NCBI GenBank assembly: GCA_028818995.1
Contig: JAPPMR010000593.1
Coordinates: 1-5,664 of the forward strand
DNA: 5,664 nt
Source: Candidatus Poribacteria bacterium
Lineage (GTDB): Bacteria; Poribacteria; WGA-4E; WGA-3G
Direction: 5' to 3'
In this document: in pieces, positions 1 through 5,664 of the stretch
Layout: each line of letters opens with the position of its first letter
Position numbering within the stretch: the stretch's first letter is position 1
Translations under genes and position numbers: made by a program
The notes under the pieces: model-generated
The model's input: the letters and a program-made list of their open reading frames with translations, nothing else
Told to the model about the DNA's origin: nothing
The model's database searches: none

Positions 1-23
1 CCTCAGACAAACCGCGCCGTTTA

Positions 24-896
24 ATGCAGCCAATGCGTTTCACGGATATTCTGGCTGGCATGTTTACACTTTATCGGAGCCACTTCCGTCTGTTTTTGGG
101 AATCTCGGCCGTTTATCTCGTGGTACGTTTCTGTACAGATCAAATTTGTATGTATTTCCTAATTGGAGGAATGGGGGACCCCGCTTTAAAGTTGCGTGGT
201 TTTTTGGAAACATTTTTGCTGCTCATATTCGGCAGTGCACTAATTTATGCGGGGGCACATGCATTTTTAAAAAGAGAAATTACTGTCGGAGATGTTTTAA
301 AGCGAACATTACAATGTATGTCTCTACTCGATCTTTCTCCACTTATCGGTAGTTCGATACTTTGGTTTTTAAGTGTTTTTGGTCCGTTTTTTATAATACC
401 TCTCATTTTGGGATTGATCTCTGGTTTTGATACAATTGTAGCCATTATAGCCATCATCATAAGTATCCCATTTTCAGTCTATTTTGGAGTCCGATGGGGA
501 CTCTATTATCTTCCTGTGTTATTTGAAAAGACTTCAGCAATAACAGCACTTAATAGAAGTGCTAAATTAGTAAAAGGTAGTTGGTGGCGTGTGTTTGGGA
601 TTATGGTGGCGATTGTTCTCATCACCATCATGATAGGAATTATACTGGGGTTATCTTTCTCGTCCATTTTCTCTTTTATAATTGGTACTACCGCAGTAGC
701 AGAATTTACGCCGAATGATATTGGATGGTTCGCTTATTTGATTTGGAGTTTTGTCAGGATAAGTATATATATATATTCTACATCGATTGGATGTATCGGA
801 TTGGCACTTCTCTACCTTGATATGCGGATTCGGAAAGAACCTGACGATCTTAAAATACATGTAAACAGATTAAGGACTTCTTCGAAACTTACATAG
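24..896 (+). CDS. Polytopic inner-membrane protein, GPDPase membrane-domain-like
   Basis: This is a 290-residue integral membrane protein of unassigned function. About six hydrophobic segments are visible, near residues 22-45, 60-80, 105-133, 136-165, 188-222 and 236-264. Three motifs match the family of bacterial membrane proteins related to the glycerophosphodiester phosphodiesterase membrane domain: an N-terminal MRFTDILAGMFTLYRSHF stretch (usually DIL..FRLYR), ALNRSAKLVKGSWWRVFGI around residues 174-192, and LLYLDMRIRKEPDDL near residues 262-276, the usual exit from the last helix. No catalytic phosphodiesterase domain is present, so enzymatic activity should not be assumed. The ATG at 24 has no evident Shine-Dalgarno, and the frame stays open to the window edge, so the true start could be upstream; a second Met lies at residue 4. 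No hairpin terminator follows. The next intact gene is about 700 bp away, so it is not in an operon with it. Confidence 0.8.
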   Translation: MQPMRFTDILAGMFTLYRSHFRLFLGISAVYLVVRFCTDQICMYFLIGGMGDPALKLRGFLETFLLLIFGSALIYAGAHAFLKREITVGDVLKRTLQCMSLLDLSPLIGSSILWFLSVFGPFFIIPLILGLISGFDTIVAIIAIIISIPFSVYFGVRWGLYYLPVLFEKTSAITALNRSAKLVKGSWWRVFGIMVAIVLITIMIGIILGLSFSSIFSFIIGTTAVAEFTPNDIGWFAYLIWSFVRISIYIYSTSIGCIGLALLYLDMRIRKEPDDLKIHVNRLRTSSKLT

Positions 897-973
897 GAAA
901 ACAAAATGGACATAGTAAATACATAATTTTCTACTGCCACCGGAAATTCGGGCCACTCTCTAAGACAAGATTA

Positions 974-982
974 TGGTATAAT
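974..982 (+). promoter_or_regulatory. Extended -10 promoter-like site before transposase relic
   Basis: TGGTATAAT at 974-982 is a perfect extended -10 element (TGnTATAAT). No good -35 lies 17 bp upstream (cactct at 954-959). An AAAGGAG Shine-Dalgarno at 996-1002 and an ATG at 1009 follow with normal spacing. This looks like the former promoter and ribosome site of the transposase, but it now opens only a 24-codon reading frame (1009-1083) that is out of frame with the transposase remnant. Confidence 0.45.
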
Positions 983-1004
983 ATCCACCTACTTGAAAGG
1001 AGTA

Positions 1005-1240
1005 CTCGATGGCAAACAATGCGCGCCTCCCGAAAAAGTGTTGCGACAACAAGCCACTTGCTCTGTCGTTTCTCATGAGTTAGGGTTATCCTCATGCAGC
1101 AAAGTGTCAGCGACAAAACCAACGAAATACCGATCTCAACAGAGATACTCAAAGCGTCTGATGTGAGTGGAAAAGTCGTCACAACAGGCGCACTTTTGAC
1201 ACAACGAACTTTCTGCCAAGCAATCATAGATGGTGATGGG
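1005..1240 (+). pseudogene. Decayed ISAs1-family transposase fragment
   Basis: Remnant of the DDE catalytic region of an ISAs1-type (H-repeat-associated) transposase, which would cut and join insertion-sequence ends. The conserved first-Asp motif reads LDGK at 1005-1016. Restoring one base near 1017 continues it as TMRASRKSVATTSHLL, matching the family's IDGKTLRxS. An in-frame TGA lies at 1076-1078. Beyond it the same frame reads VILMQQSVSDKTNEIP, where SDKTNEIP is a family hallmark, and then GKVVTTGALLTQRTF. In active relatives that second motif is GKVVTxDAL..Q, so the second catalytic Asp is replaced by Gly here. Similarity stops near 1240, just where family members show GGDYVxxVKxNQ. The N-terminal region and everything after the second Asp, including the catalytic Glu, are missing. 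The 143-codon frame starting at 1094 joins part of this relic to unrelated downstream DNA and is not a gene. Confidence 0.78.
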
Positions 1241-1280
1241 ACAGATCCATTCAATTGTCGAGTTTTCCCATTTAATTGTA

Positions 1281-1407
1281 TTGTAGGAGGGAACTCCGGG
1301 GAATGCCTAAAGACGAATGCGCTTATGGCATTCGCCATGATTCATGCCGTTGGTTTGGATTCCCGACTATCAATGTTTTCGTCGCGATTCGGAGATCGCT
1401 CCTACAA
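1281..1407. repeat. Inverted pair of GTAGGAG-headed hairpin repeats (REP/MITE-like)
   Basis: Two copies of a short repeat face each other tail to tail. The 17-base head TTGTAGGAGGGAACTCC at 1281-1297 matches the reverse complement of 1391-1407 at 15 of 17 positions, and the outer 9 bases (TTGTAGGAG) pair perfectly. Within each copy the layout is GTAGGAG, a 4-base arm, a loop, the complementary arm, then CGAC. Copy 2 (1381-1405, minus orientation) has arms CGAT/ATCG. Copy 1 has arms GGAA (1290-1293) and TTCC (1360-1363), with its tail at 1364-1367. The arms differ in sequence but each pair stays complementary, which suggests selection for, or recent spread of, a structured element. Copy 1 is split by a 59-bp insert. 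It could be a REP-type pair or a small non-autonomous element with 17-bp termini. No protein is encoded. Confidence 0.65.
1298..1356. other. 59-bp insert in hairpin loop, with its own 7-bp stem-loop
   Basis: Removing this stretch restores a compact copy of the hairpin repeat in the same format as its partner. It therefore reads as an insertion into the loop of copy 1. It contains a perfect 7-bp stem: CGAATGC at 1314-1320 pairs with GCATTCG at 1328-1334 around a 7-base loop. No target duplication is clear, and the exact edges are ambiguous by one or two bases because G residues flank the join. Confidence 0.45.
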
Positions 1408-1475
1408 AAAGAAACATAAGTTAGAATGTGTAAAGAGTAAACAATTGAATGACTCTAATTTCGCTCTGTGTTTTA

Positions 1476-1504
1476 TTGACAACATCCGCGTAATATGGTA
1501 TTAT
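1476..1504 (+). promoter_or_regulatory. Sigma-70-type promoter for the LamG gene
   Basis: TTGACA at 1476-1481 and TATTAT at 1499-1504 are separated by exactly 17 bp. TGG directly before the -10 gives an extended form. Transcription would start near 1511, leaving a leader of about 80 nucleotides before the LamG start. It is the best promoter in the window and probably also serves the PhyH gene downstream. Confidence 0.7.
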
Positions 1505-1576
1505 TCTGACATAATTGCAATGTAGACCGTTGATAAGTTTTCACCTATCGTTATAGTTTTATGTTCACGCTATTTT

Positions 1577-1584
1577 AAAAGGAG
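1577..1584 (+). promoter_or_regulatory. Shine-Dalgarno of LamG gene
   Basis: AAAAGGAG ends 8 bases before the ATG at 1593 and fixes that codon as the start. Confidence 0.8.
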
Positions 1585-1592
1585 CAATTACG

Positions 1593-2468
1593 ATGAAGAG
1601 CCGTATCTACTTTCTGGTATTTACGATAATAATCGGTATGTTCTCATTAAATACGGCACTTGCATCTGTTGTAACAGATGGGCTTGTAAGTTATTGGACC
1701 TTTGATAACATACACATTATTGATAAGACAGTAAAAGATGTATGGGGTGATAACAATGGCACAATCAGCGGAAATCCTAAAGTTGTTCCCGGGCACGTAG
1801 GAGAGTCGCTTGAGTTCGATGGTAAAGGCGATTTTGTAAACCTTACCACACTTGGAGAATTTGGCAAACAAATGGGCACATTTACGTTTGAAGCCTGGAT
1901 TAAAACCAGTAACAATACTGGTTGGATGACCCTCATCAATACCCATGGCGCGGAATGTCCGTATTGGGATATTCAACTCAATGGAGTGAAAGAAGGAAAT
2001 GTATTTCGGGCTTTCCCGGGAAGGTTATTTTTTGTCAATAGTTTACTACCAAAACAAAATGGAGAATGTACCGCCTTTCTTATAGGTACTACCAGTCTCA
2101 ATATCAAAAATAGGCTCAATATCTATGATGGCGAATGGCATCACATTGTTTATACTAATGAACATTTAATAGAAGAGGGGAAAAGTCATGCATTGGTCTA
2201 TATAGACACTAAATCTAATGCTAAAAGTACAGGAAAATTTGGAGATGCATGGACATCTTTCCCATTTACAGAACCTGTCCATCTCGGTGCAAGGAATTTT
2301 GGTGGAAAACCAGAAGGATTTTTTGAAGGCATAATTGATGAAGTCCGATTCTATGATCGTCCGCTCACACTAAAAGAAATCAGGCAGAACTTTGAATCAA
2401 CTACACCCTATAACGTTGAACCTAAAGGAAAGTTGTCAACTGTCTGGGCAACAATAAAGGCAAAATAA
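1593..2468 (+). CDS. Exported LamG / concanavalin A-like lectin-domain protein
   Basis: A 291-residue secreted or periplasmic protein with one laminin-G-like (LamG_3, jelly-roll) domain, a fold that usually binds carbohydrate or mediates adhesion. Residues 1-24 form a signal peptide: MKSR, a hydrophobic core, then ALA before Ser25. The domain fills residues 29-268. Family landmarks are GLVSYWTFD (30-38), ESLEFDGKGDFV (71-82), FTFEAWIKT (97-105), DGEWHHIVYT (179-188), VHLGARN (229-235) and the closing strand with FEGIIDEVRFYDRPLTLKEI (244-263). The last 14 residues (from KGKLSTVWATIKAK) form a tail similar to one I associate with poribacterial LamG proteins; that resemblance is from memory. 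There is no second enzymatic domain, anchor or sorting signal, so a binding role is inferred and the ligand is unknown. It has its own promoter and strong ribosome site, and the PhyH gene follows after 40 bp. Confidence 0.9.
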   Translation: MKSRIYFLVFTIIIGMFSLNTALASVVTDGLVSYWTFDNIHIIDKTVKDVWGDNNGTISGNPKVVPGHVGESLEFDGKGDFVNLTTLGEFGKQMGTFTFEAWIKTSNNTGWMTLINTHGAECPYWDIQLNGVKEGNVFRAFPGRLFFVNSLLPKQNGECTAFLIGTTSLNIKNRLNIYDGEWHHIVYTNEHLIEEGKSHALVYIDTKSNAKSTGKFGDAWTSFPFTEPVHLGARNFGGKPEGFFEGIIDEVRFYDRPLTLKEIRQNFESTTPYNVEPKGKLSTVWATIKAK

Positions 2469-2508
2469 GTAGTTTTCCATATTCAAATTGTGGTAATAGT
2501 GAGTTTTG

Positions 2509-3264
2509 ATGGGAAATATAGGATTGACTTCTGAACAAAAAACATTCTATCAAGAAAATGGATATATTGTTCTCGAAAGTATGTTCGCACAAGAGGAGTG
2601 CCAACGTTTTGTTCAACACATGGAGGACCTACACGCTGGGCGGAAGGAGCTTTCAGGTTTTTCCCAACAAGACAAGTACGGACACCGCACATTCAATCAA
2701 CATCTATATGATCCTTATGTTTTAAAATTTCTCATCGATTCACGCTTGCACAAGCCGCTTGCAGACTGTTTTGGTGGCGAACCTGAAGCGATTCAAACGA
2801 TGCACTTCTACGAAGGATCAGAACATCCACTACATCAAGATCAGTACTATCTACCCGACTGTATGTCAGCATGGATTGCAATGGTAGATGTTGATATAAA
2901 TAACGGTCCCTTGATTGTGCAACCCGGTTCACATAGAGGCAGGTTAATTACGAAAAGTGATGTGCCGATGACTCTGCAACCAGATGAAACTTACGAACAG
3001 CAACAGACCAATCGCTACTTTCCTGAAGTTGAAAAGGTTTTTATCCAAAACGGTGGCAAAGAAGTTCAGGTACTGGTAAACCAAGGTGATGTCGTTCTGT
3101 TCCATGGCAGACTGATTCATGGCGGTGCACCGGTACTAAAACATGGCACACGGAGACATGCGCTGGCATGTCATTATATTCCGTATCATTCTGAGAATTG
3201 GGAACGCGATTGGCCCCGTATCTCATTTGATGGTAGTCGCAGAGTCCATTTCCGCAAGATTTAA
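2509..3264 (+). CDS. PhyH-family Fe(II)/2-oxoglutarate dioxygenase
   Basis: A 251-residue cytoplasmic enzyme of the phytanoyl-CoA dioxygenase superfamily. These are non-haem iron enzymes that hydroxylate small molecules while decarboxylating 2-oxoglutarate. The N-terminus (LTSEQKTFYQENGYIVLESMF, in part residues 6-26) is the usual PhyH opening. The iron triad is visible: His109 and Asp111 in HPLHQDQYY, and His204 in HGRLIHGG. Arg215 or Arg216 in GTRRHALACHYIP is the probable 2-oxoglutarate carboxylate anchor. GPLIVQPGSHRG (133-144) is the typical strand linking the two halves. All key residues are intact, so it should be active; the substrate cannot be read from sequence. A TTG one codon earlier (2506) is possible, but ATG at 2509 is preferred. 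The ribosome site is weak (GTGAG, 2499-2503), and no promoter is evident in the 40-bp gap after the LamG gene. Co-transcription, perhaps with translational coupling, is therefore likely. Confidence 0.92.
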   Translation: MGNIGLTSEQKTFYQENGYIVLESMFAQEECQRFVQHMEDLHAGRKELSGFSQQDKYGHRTFNQHLYDPYVLKFLIDSRLHKPLADCFGGEPEAIQTMHFYEGSEHPLHQDQYYLPDCMSAWIAMVDVDINNGPLIVQPGSHRGRLITKSDVPMTLQPDETYEQQQTNRYFPEVEKVFIQNGGKEVQVLVNQGDVVLFHGRLIHGGAPVLKHGTRRHALACHYIPYHSENWERDWPRISFDGSRRVHFRKI

Positions 3265-3310
3265 ACATCTTTTGCCTCCGAAAACTTATCTGGCAAAGAA
3301 AATCAAAAAA

Positions 3311-3319
3311 TGGTATACT
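3311..3319 (+). promoter_or_regulatory. Extended -10 promoter for metalloprotease gene
   Basis: TGGTATACT at 3311-3319 is an extended -10 with one mismatch in the hexamer. The -35 region 17-18 bp upstream (tggcaa/ctggca, about 3290-3296) is only a partial match. Transcription would start near 3326, giving a leader of about 100 nucleotides before the protease start. Confidence 0.5.
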
Positions 3320-3388
3320 TGTTAATCAAAATTATCCGTATACCACCAACCGTAATTGATTCAAAACACATTTATTATTGATAGCGAA

Positions 3389-3406
3389 GCACCCGGGTTG
3401 CGGTGC
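3389..3406 (+). other. Small leader hairpin upstream of the protease ribosome site
   Basis: GCACC at 3389-3393 can pair with GGTGC at 3402-3406 around an 8-base loop (CGGGTTGC). The hairpin ends 7 bases before the AAGGAG ribosome site at 3414-3419, in an otherwise AT-rich leader. No U-run follows, so it is not an intrinsic terminator. It could tune translation or be a repeat fragment. Confidence 0.3.
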
Positions 3407-3413
3407 GTAAAAT

Positions 3414-3419
3414 AAGGAG
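3414..3419 (+). promoter_or_regulatory. Shine-Dalgarno of metalloprotease gene
   Basis: AAGGAG lies 7 bases before the ATG at 3427, directly followed by a signal-peptide sequence, and so decides this start. Confidence 0.8.
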
Positions 3420-3426
3420 AAAGTTA

Positions 3427-5664
3427 ATGCAACGTCTATTCACTTTTTGCATCTGTTTCATATTGTTAAGCGGTCTTTGCCTTCCAATAATCGCGCAAGA
3501 AGAGAAAAAAGAGGCTAAATCTGCTACACAAGCAACACCCGCAAAACAGAAAAAGGAATATGAAGATTTCAATAAAGTAACTGAAGACAGCAAAAGTTAT
3601 CAAGGATTTTTCAAACTATACCAAAAAAAAGAGAATCTTTATTGCGAAATACAACCATCGCAATTGGAGAAACCTTTTCTATGCATGATAAGTATCGCAC
3701 GGGGTTTAGGCACAGGATACCTGCTCTCTGGCATGACCATGGATGAATGGTTGCTTGAGTGGCGGCGTGTTGGTGATAAGGTACATCTTGTGCGAAAAAA
3801 TGTGCGTTTTCGTGCAAAAAAAGGAACACCAATAGCAGAAGCGGTAGATTTGGGATATAGCGACTCTGTACTTTTCGCTCTCAAACTGGAAAGTGTCCAT
3901 CCGCAACGAAAGAGTTTGTTAGTAAATATTTCGCCTGTTTTCATGTCCGACCTGCCACCTTTGTCTGGTCAAATAGGTGGTGGTGCCCGTTTTGATAAGG
4001 GGCGTAGCACCTGGGGAGCAATCAAAGCGTTTCCCAAAAACGTTGAGTTGCGAGTCGATGCGGTTTATTCTGCAAGTGGCAGTCGTGAGACAATTCCAGA
4101 CAGTCGTGGTATTCAACTGTCTGTACACTACAGTCTCGCACAGCTCCCATCCAACAATTATCAACCCCGCTTGGCTGATGATCGTATGGGACATTTCATG
4201 ACGACAGTCAAAGATTTCTCGCTTCAAACAAGTGATGAACCGTATATCCGTTTTGTCAATCGCTGGCACTTGGAGAAGGCTGACAAAAACGCGAAACTTT
4301 CACCACCGAAAGACCCAATTATATTTTACATAGAGAAAACCGTGCCACACCGTTTTCGCCCGTATGTGCGTCAAGGAATTCTGGAATGGAACAAGGCTTT
4401 TGAAAAAGCAGGATTCATAGATGCAATTGAAGCACGGATTCAGCAAGATCATGAGACCTGGGATCCTGAGGATGCACGGTATAATACTATTCGTTGGGTC
4501 GTTGGTGCGTCCTTTGCAATTGGACCCTCTCGCGTAAATCCGTTGACAGGACAGATATTGGACGCGGATATCCTTGTCGGAGAAAGTTGGATCAGATCTT
4601 GGATGCGTGAGTACACGACTTACTTTGATGAAGTAGAACATGAGCGTAATCACCCAATTGATCATTCATCACGACATAACTGTCAAATGGCTACTGGGCT
4701 TGCACGTGAAATGAGTTTCATGGCGAGTGTTTTACAAGCACGCGGCATAATTGACGATGGAGAACTTCCAGAAGAGTATATCGGACAGGCACTCAAAGCA
4801 TTGATTATGCACGAAGTTGGTCACACATTGGGGTTACGACACAACTTTAAAGCGACTACGATATATTCACTTGAAGAATTGAACAAGAAAAAGGATGAAG
4901 CACTCCACGGTTCAGTAATGGATTATGATGCGGTAAATATTGCGCCAGAAGGAAAAAAACAGGGAAATTATTATACACCAACAATTGGTCCTTGGGATTA
5001 CTGGGTGATTGAATACGCTTATAAGCCAATTGGTGGAAACAAACCCGAAGCAGAATTATCCGAGTTGCAGAAGATTGCATCACGTGCTGCATCCCCTGAA
5101 CTTAGATATGCAACTGACGGTGATGCTTCAATGTATCAATATCGCGATCTTGATCCGTTAGTCAATCGTTGGGACCTCGGTGCGGATCCACTTGAATTTG
5201 CTAAACAACGTCAAGCGATTGTCGCTGGTCTGTGGGACGAGATTGCAGACAAAGTCACACAAGACGGAATGGGTTACCAACGCGTCCGACGCGCATTCAG
5301 ATCACTACTGGGGCAATATAGTCGTGGCATGTTCCTCGCAACGCGTTTTATCGGTGGACAATATCACCACCGAGACCATAAAGGGGATGAAAACGGACGT
5401 TTACCTTATGTGCCTGTTCCAGCGGAGAAGCAACGTGAAGCACTGAAATTTATCAAAGAACACGCACTCTCAGACAAAACATTCGATTTTCCACCGAAGC
5501 TGCTGAACAGCATCGCTATTACTCGGTGGAGTGATTGGGGAACAAGTAGCGGAAATTCATCACGATTGGATTATCCAATCCATGACGTTATTCTGCGAAA
5601 CCAAAGCCAAATTTTGGGTCGATTGCTTGATCGGAATGTTCTGGCACGTGTTCAGGACACAGAA
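3427..5664 (+). CDS. Exported zinc metalloprotease, DUF5117/DUF4953 type (3'-truncated by window)
   Basis: The first 746 residues of a large secreted zinc peptidase; the frame is open through the last base of the window. A signal peptide spans residues 1-23 (MQRLFTFCICFILLSGLCLP then IIA before Gln24), followed by a charged K/E/A/Q-rich linker to about residue 44. Residues about 45-290 resemble the N-terminal DUF5118/DUF5117 region found in zinc-dependent metalloproteases of Bacteroidota and other bacteria. The catalytic part carries HEVGHTLGLRH at residues 462-472 (DNA 4810-4842), a full HExxHxxGxxH zinc site with Glu463 as catalytic base. SVMDYD (496-501) is the expected Met-turn of a metzincin-like fold. 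The remaining visible sequence fits the DUF4953 catalytic region. From my recollection of the family's usual length (roughly 800-850 residues), about 100 C-terminal residues should be missing. All active-site residues are present, so it is probably an active protease; substrate unknown. It has its own promoter-like site and Shine-Dalgarno. Confidence 0.9.
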   Translation, partial: MQRLFTFCICFILLSGLCLPIIAQEEKKEAKSATQATPAKQKKEYEDFNKVTEDSKSYQGFFKLYQKKENLYCEIQPSQLEKPFLCMISIARGLGTGYLLSGMTMDEWLLEWRRVGDKVHLVRKNVRFRAKKGTPIAEAVDLGYSDSVLFALKLESVHPQRKSLLVNISPVFMSDLPPLSGQIGGGARFDKGRSTWGAIKAFPKNVELRVDAVYSASGSRETIPDSRGIQLSVHYSLAQLPSNNYQPRLADDRMGHFMTTVKDFSLQTSDEPYIRFVNRWHLEKADKNAKLSPPKDPIIFYIEKTVPHRFRPYVRQGILEWNKAFEKAGFIDAIEARIQQDHETWDPEDARYNTIRWVVGASFAIGPSRVNPLTGQILDADILVGESWIRSWMREYTTYFDEVEHERNHPIDHSSRHNCQMATGLAREMSFMASVLQARGIIDDGELPEEYIGQALKALIMHEVGHTLGLRHNFKATTIYSLEELNKKKDEALHGSVMDYDAVNIAPEGKKQGNYYTPTIGPWDYWVIEYAYKPIGGNKPEAELSELQKIASRAASPELRYATDGDASMYQYRDLDPLVNRWDLGADPLEFAKQRQAIVAGLWDEIADKVTQDGMGYQRVRRAFRSLLGQYSRGMFLATRFIGGQYHHRDHKGDENGRLPYVPVPAEKQREALKFIKEHALSDKTFDFPPKLLNSIAITRWSDWGTSSGNSSRLDYPIHDVILRNQSQILGRLLDRNVLARVQDTE

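Larger units (their letters stand above)
897..1592. other. Gene-free region: transposon relic, repeats and promoter
   Basis: This 696-bp stretch between the membrane-protein gene and the LamG gene holds no intact gene. From left to right it contains an unassigned AT-rich segment (897-948), a CGGGCC-started segment that might be an old insertion-sequence left end (about 949, weak), the transposase relic, an unassigned segment (1241-1280), the hairpin repeat pair, another unassigned segment (1408-1475) and the LamG promoter. Reading frames on both strands here, including 1094-1525 (+) and 931-1338 (-), have no ribosome site or recognisable domain of their own and overlap the relic. Confidence 0.6.

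Noticed and set aside
765..777. TA dinucleotide run
   Set aside because: It lies inside the membrane-protein gene and encodes ordinary alternating Ile/Tyr of the last helix; too short to treat as a repeat locus.
1009..1083. 24-codon ORF with good Shine-Dalgarno and promoter
   Set aside because: Its frame is shifted relative to the transposase motifs lying in the same DNA, so it is more simply a by-product of decay than a small protein gene.
931..1338. 135-codon - strand reading frame
   Set aside because: It is antisense to the transposase relic, has no recognisable domain, and includes repeat DNA at its start.
1094..1525. 143-codon + strand reading frame
   Set aside because: It starts inside the transposase relic (its ATG encodes the Met of VILMQQ), has no ribosome site, and runs through the hairpin repeats into the LamG promoter. 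It is a chance fusion, not a gene.
1797..1803. Another GTAGGAG, resembling the hairpin repeat head
   Set aside because: It is inside the LamG coding sequence at a conserved family position (HVGES), with no matching arm or CGAC tail.
3427..3480. Possible lipoprotein signal in the metalloprotease (LSGLC)
   Set aside because: The residue before Cys is Leu, which does not fit a normal lipobox ([AGS] before Cys); an ordinary signal peptide ending at IIA fits better.
3375..5092. Several 70-120-codon reading frames on the - strand
   Set aside because: All are antisense to the continuous metalloprotease frame and its leader, and none shows a recognisable domain.

Overview
The window is a moderately AT-rich bacterial contig with every recognisable gene on the + strand. 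The gene set is a polytopic membrane protein, an exported LamG-domain protein, a phytanoyl-CoA-dioxygenase-like (PhyH) oxygenase and a large exported zinc metalloprotease. The style of the LamG protein, the stand-alone PhyH enzyme, the decayed ISAs1-type transposase and the short GTAGGAG-headed hairpin repeats all recall Candidatus Poribacteria (sponge or marine-plankton symbiont lineages). That assignment is an inference from gene style, not a demonstrated identity.

Layout. Positions 24-896 hold a six-helix membrane protein whose start may lie upstream of the window. Positions 897-1592 contain no intact gene. First comes a promoter-like site and the relic of an ISAs1-family transposase (about 1005-1240) with a frameshift, an in-frame stop and a lost catalytic Asp. 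Next is a 127-bp inverted-repeat structure (1281-1407) built from two facing hairpin repeats, one of them interrupted by a 59-bp insert. Last is a good sigma-70-type promoter (TTGACA-17-TATTAT) with a strong Shine-Dalgarno. That promoter serves the LamG protein (1593-2468), followed after 40 bp by the PhyH-like oxygenase (2509-3264), which probably shares its transcript. A 162-bp gap with another extended -10 site and a small leader hairpin precedes the metalloprotease (3427 to the window edge, 746 residues visible, C-terminus missing).

How the genes work together. Two products (LamG protein and metalloprotease) carry signal peptides and act outside the cytoplasm. The PhyH enzyme is cytoplasmic and the first gene is an inner-membrane protein. 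Nothing in the sequence ties them into one pathway; only the LamG-PhyH pair is close enough to suggest co-transcription. I see no CRISPR array, tRNA, rRNA, defence cassette or biosynthetic cluster. The most unusual content is the non-coding stretch at 897-1592: the transposase fossil, the covarying hairpin repeat pair with its nested insert, and an ATGGTAT core recurring at three promoter-like sites.
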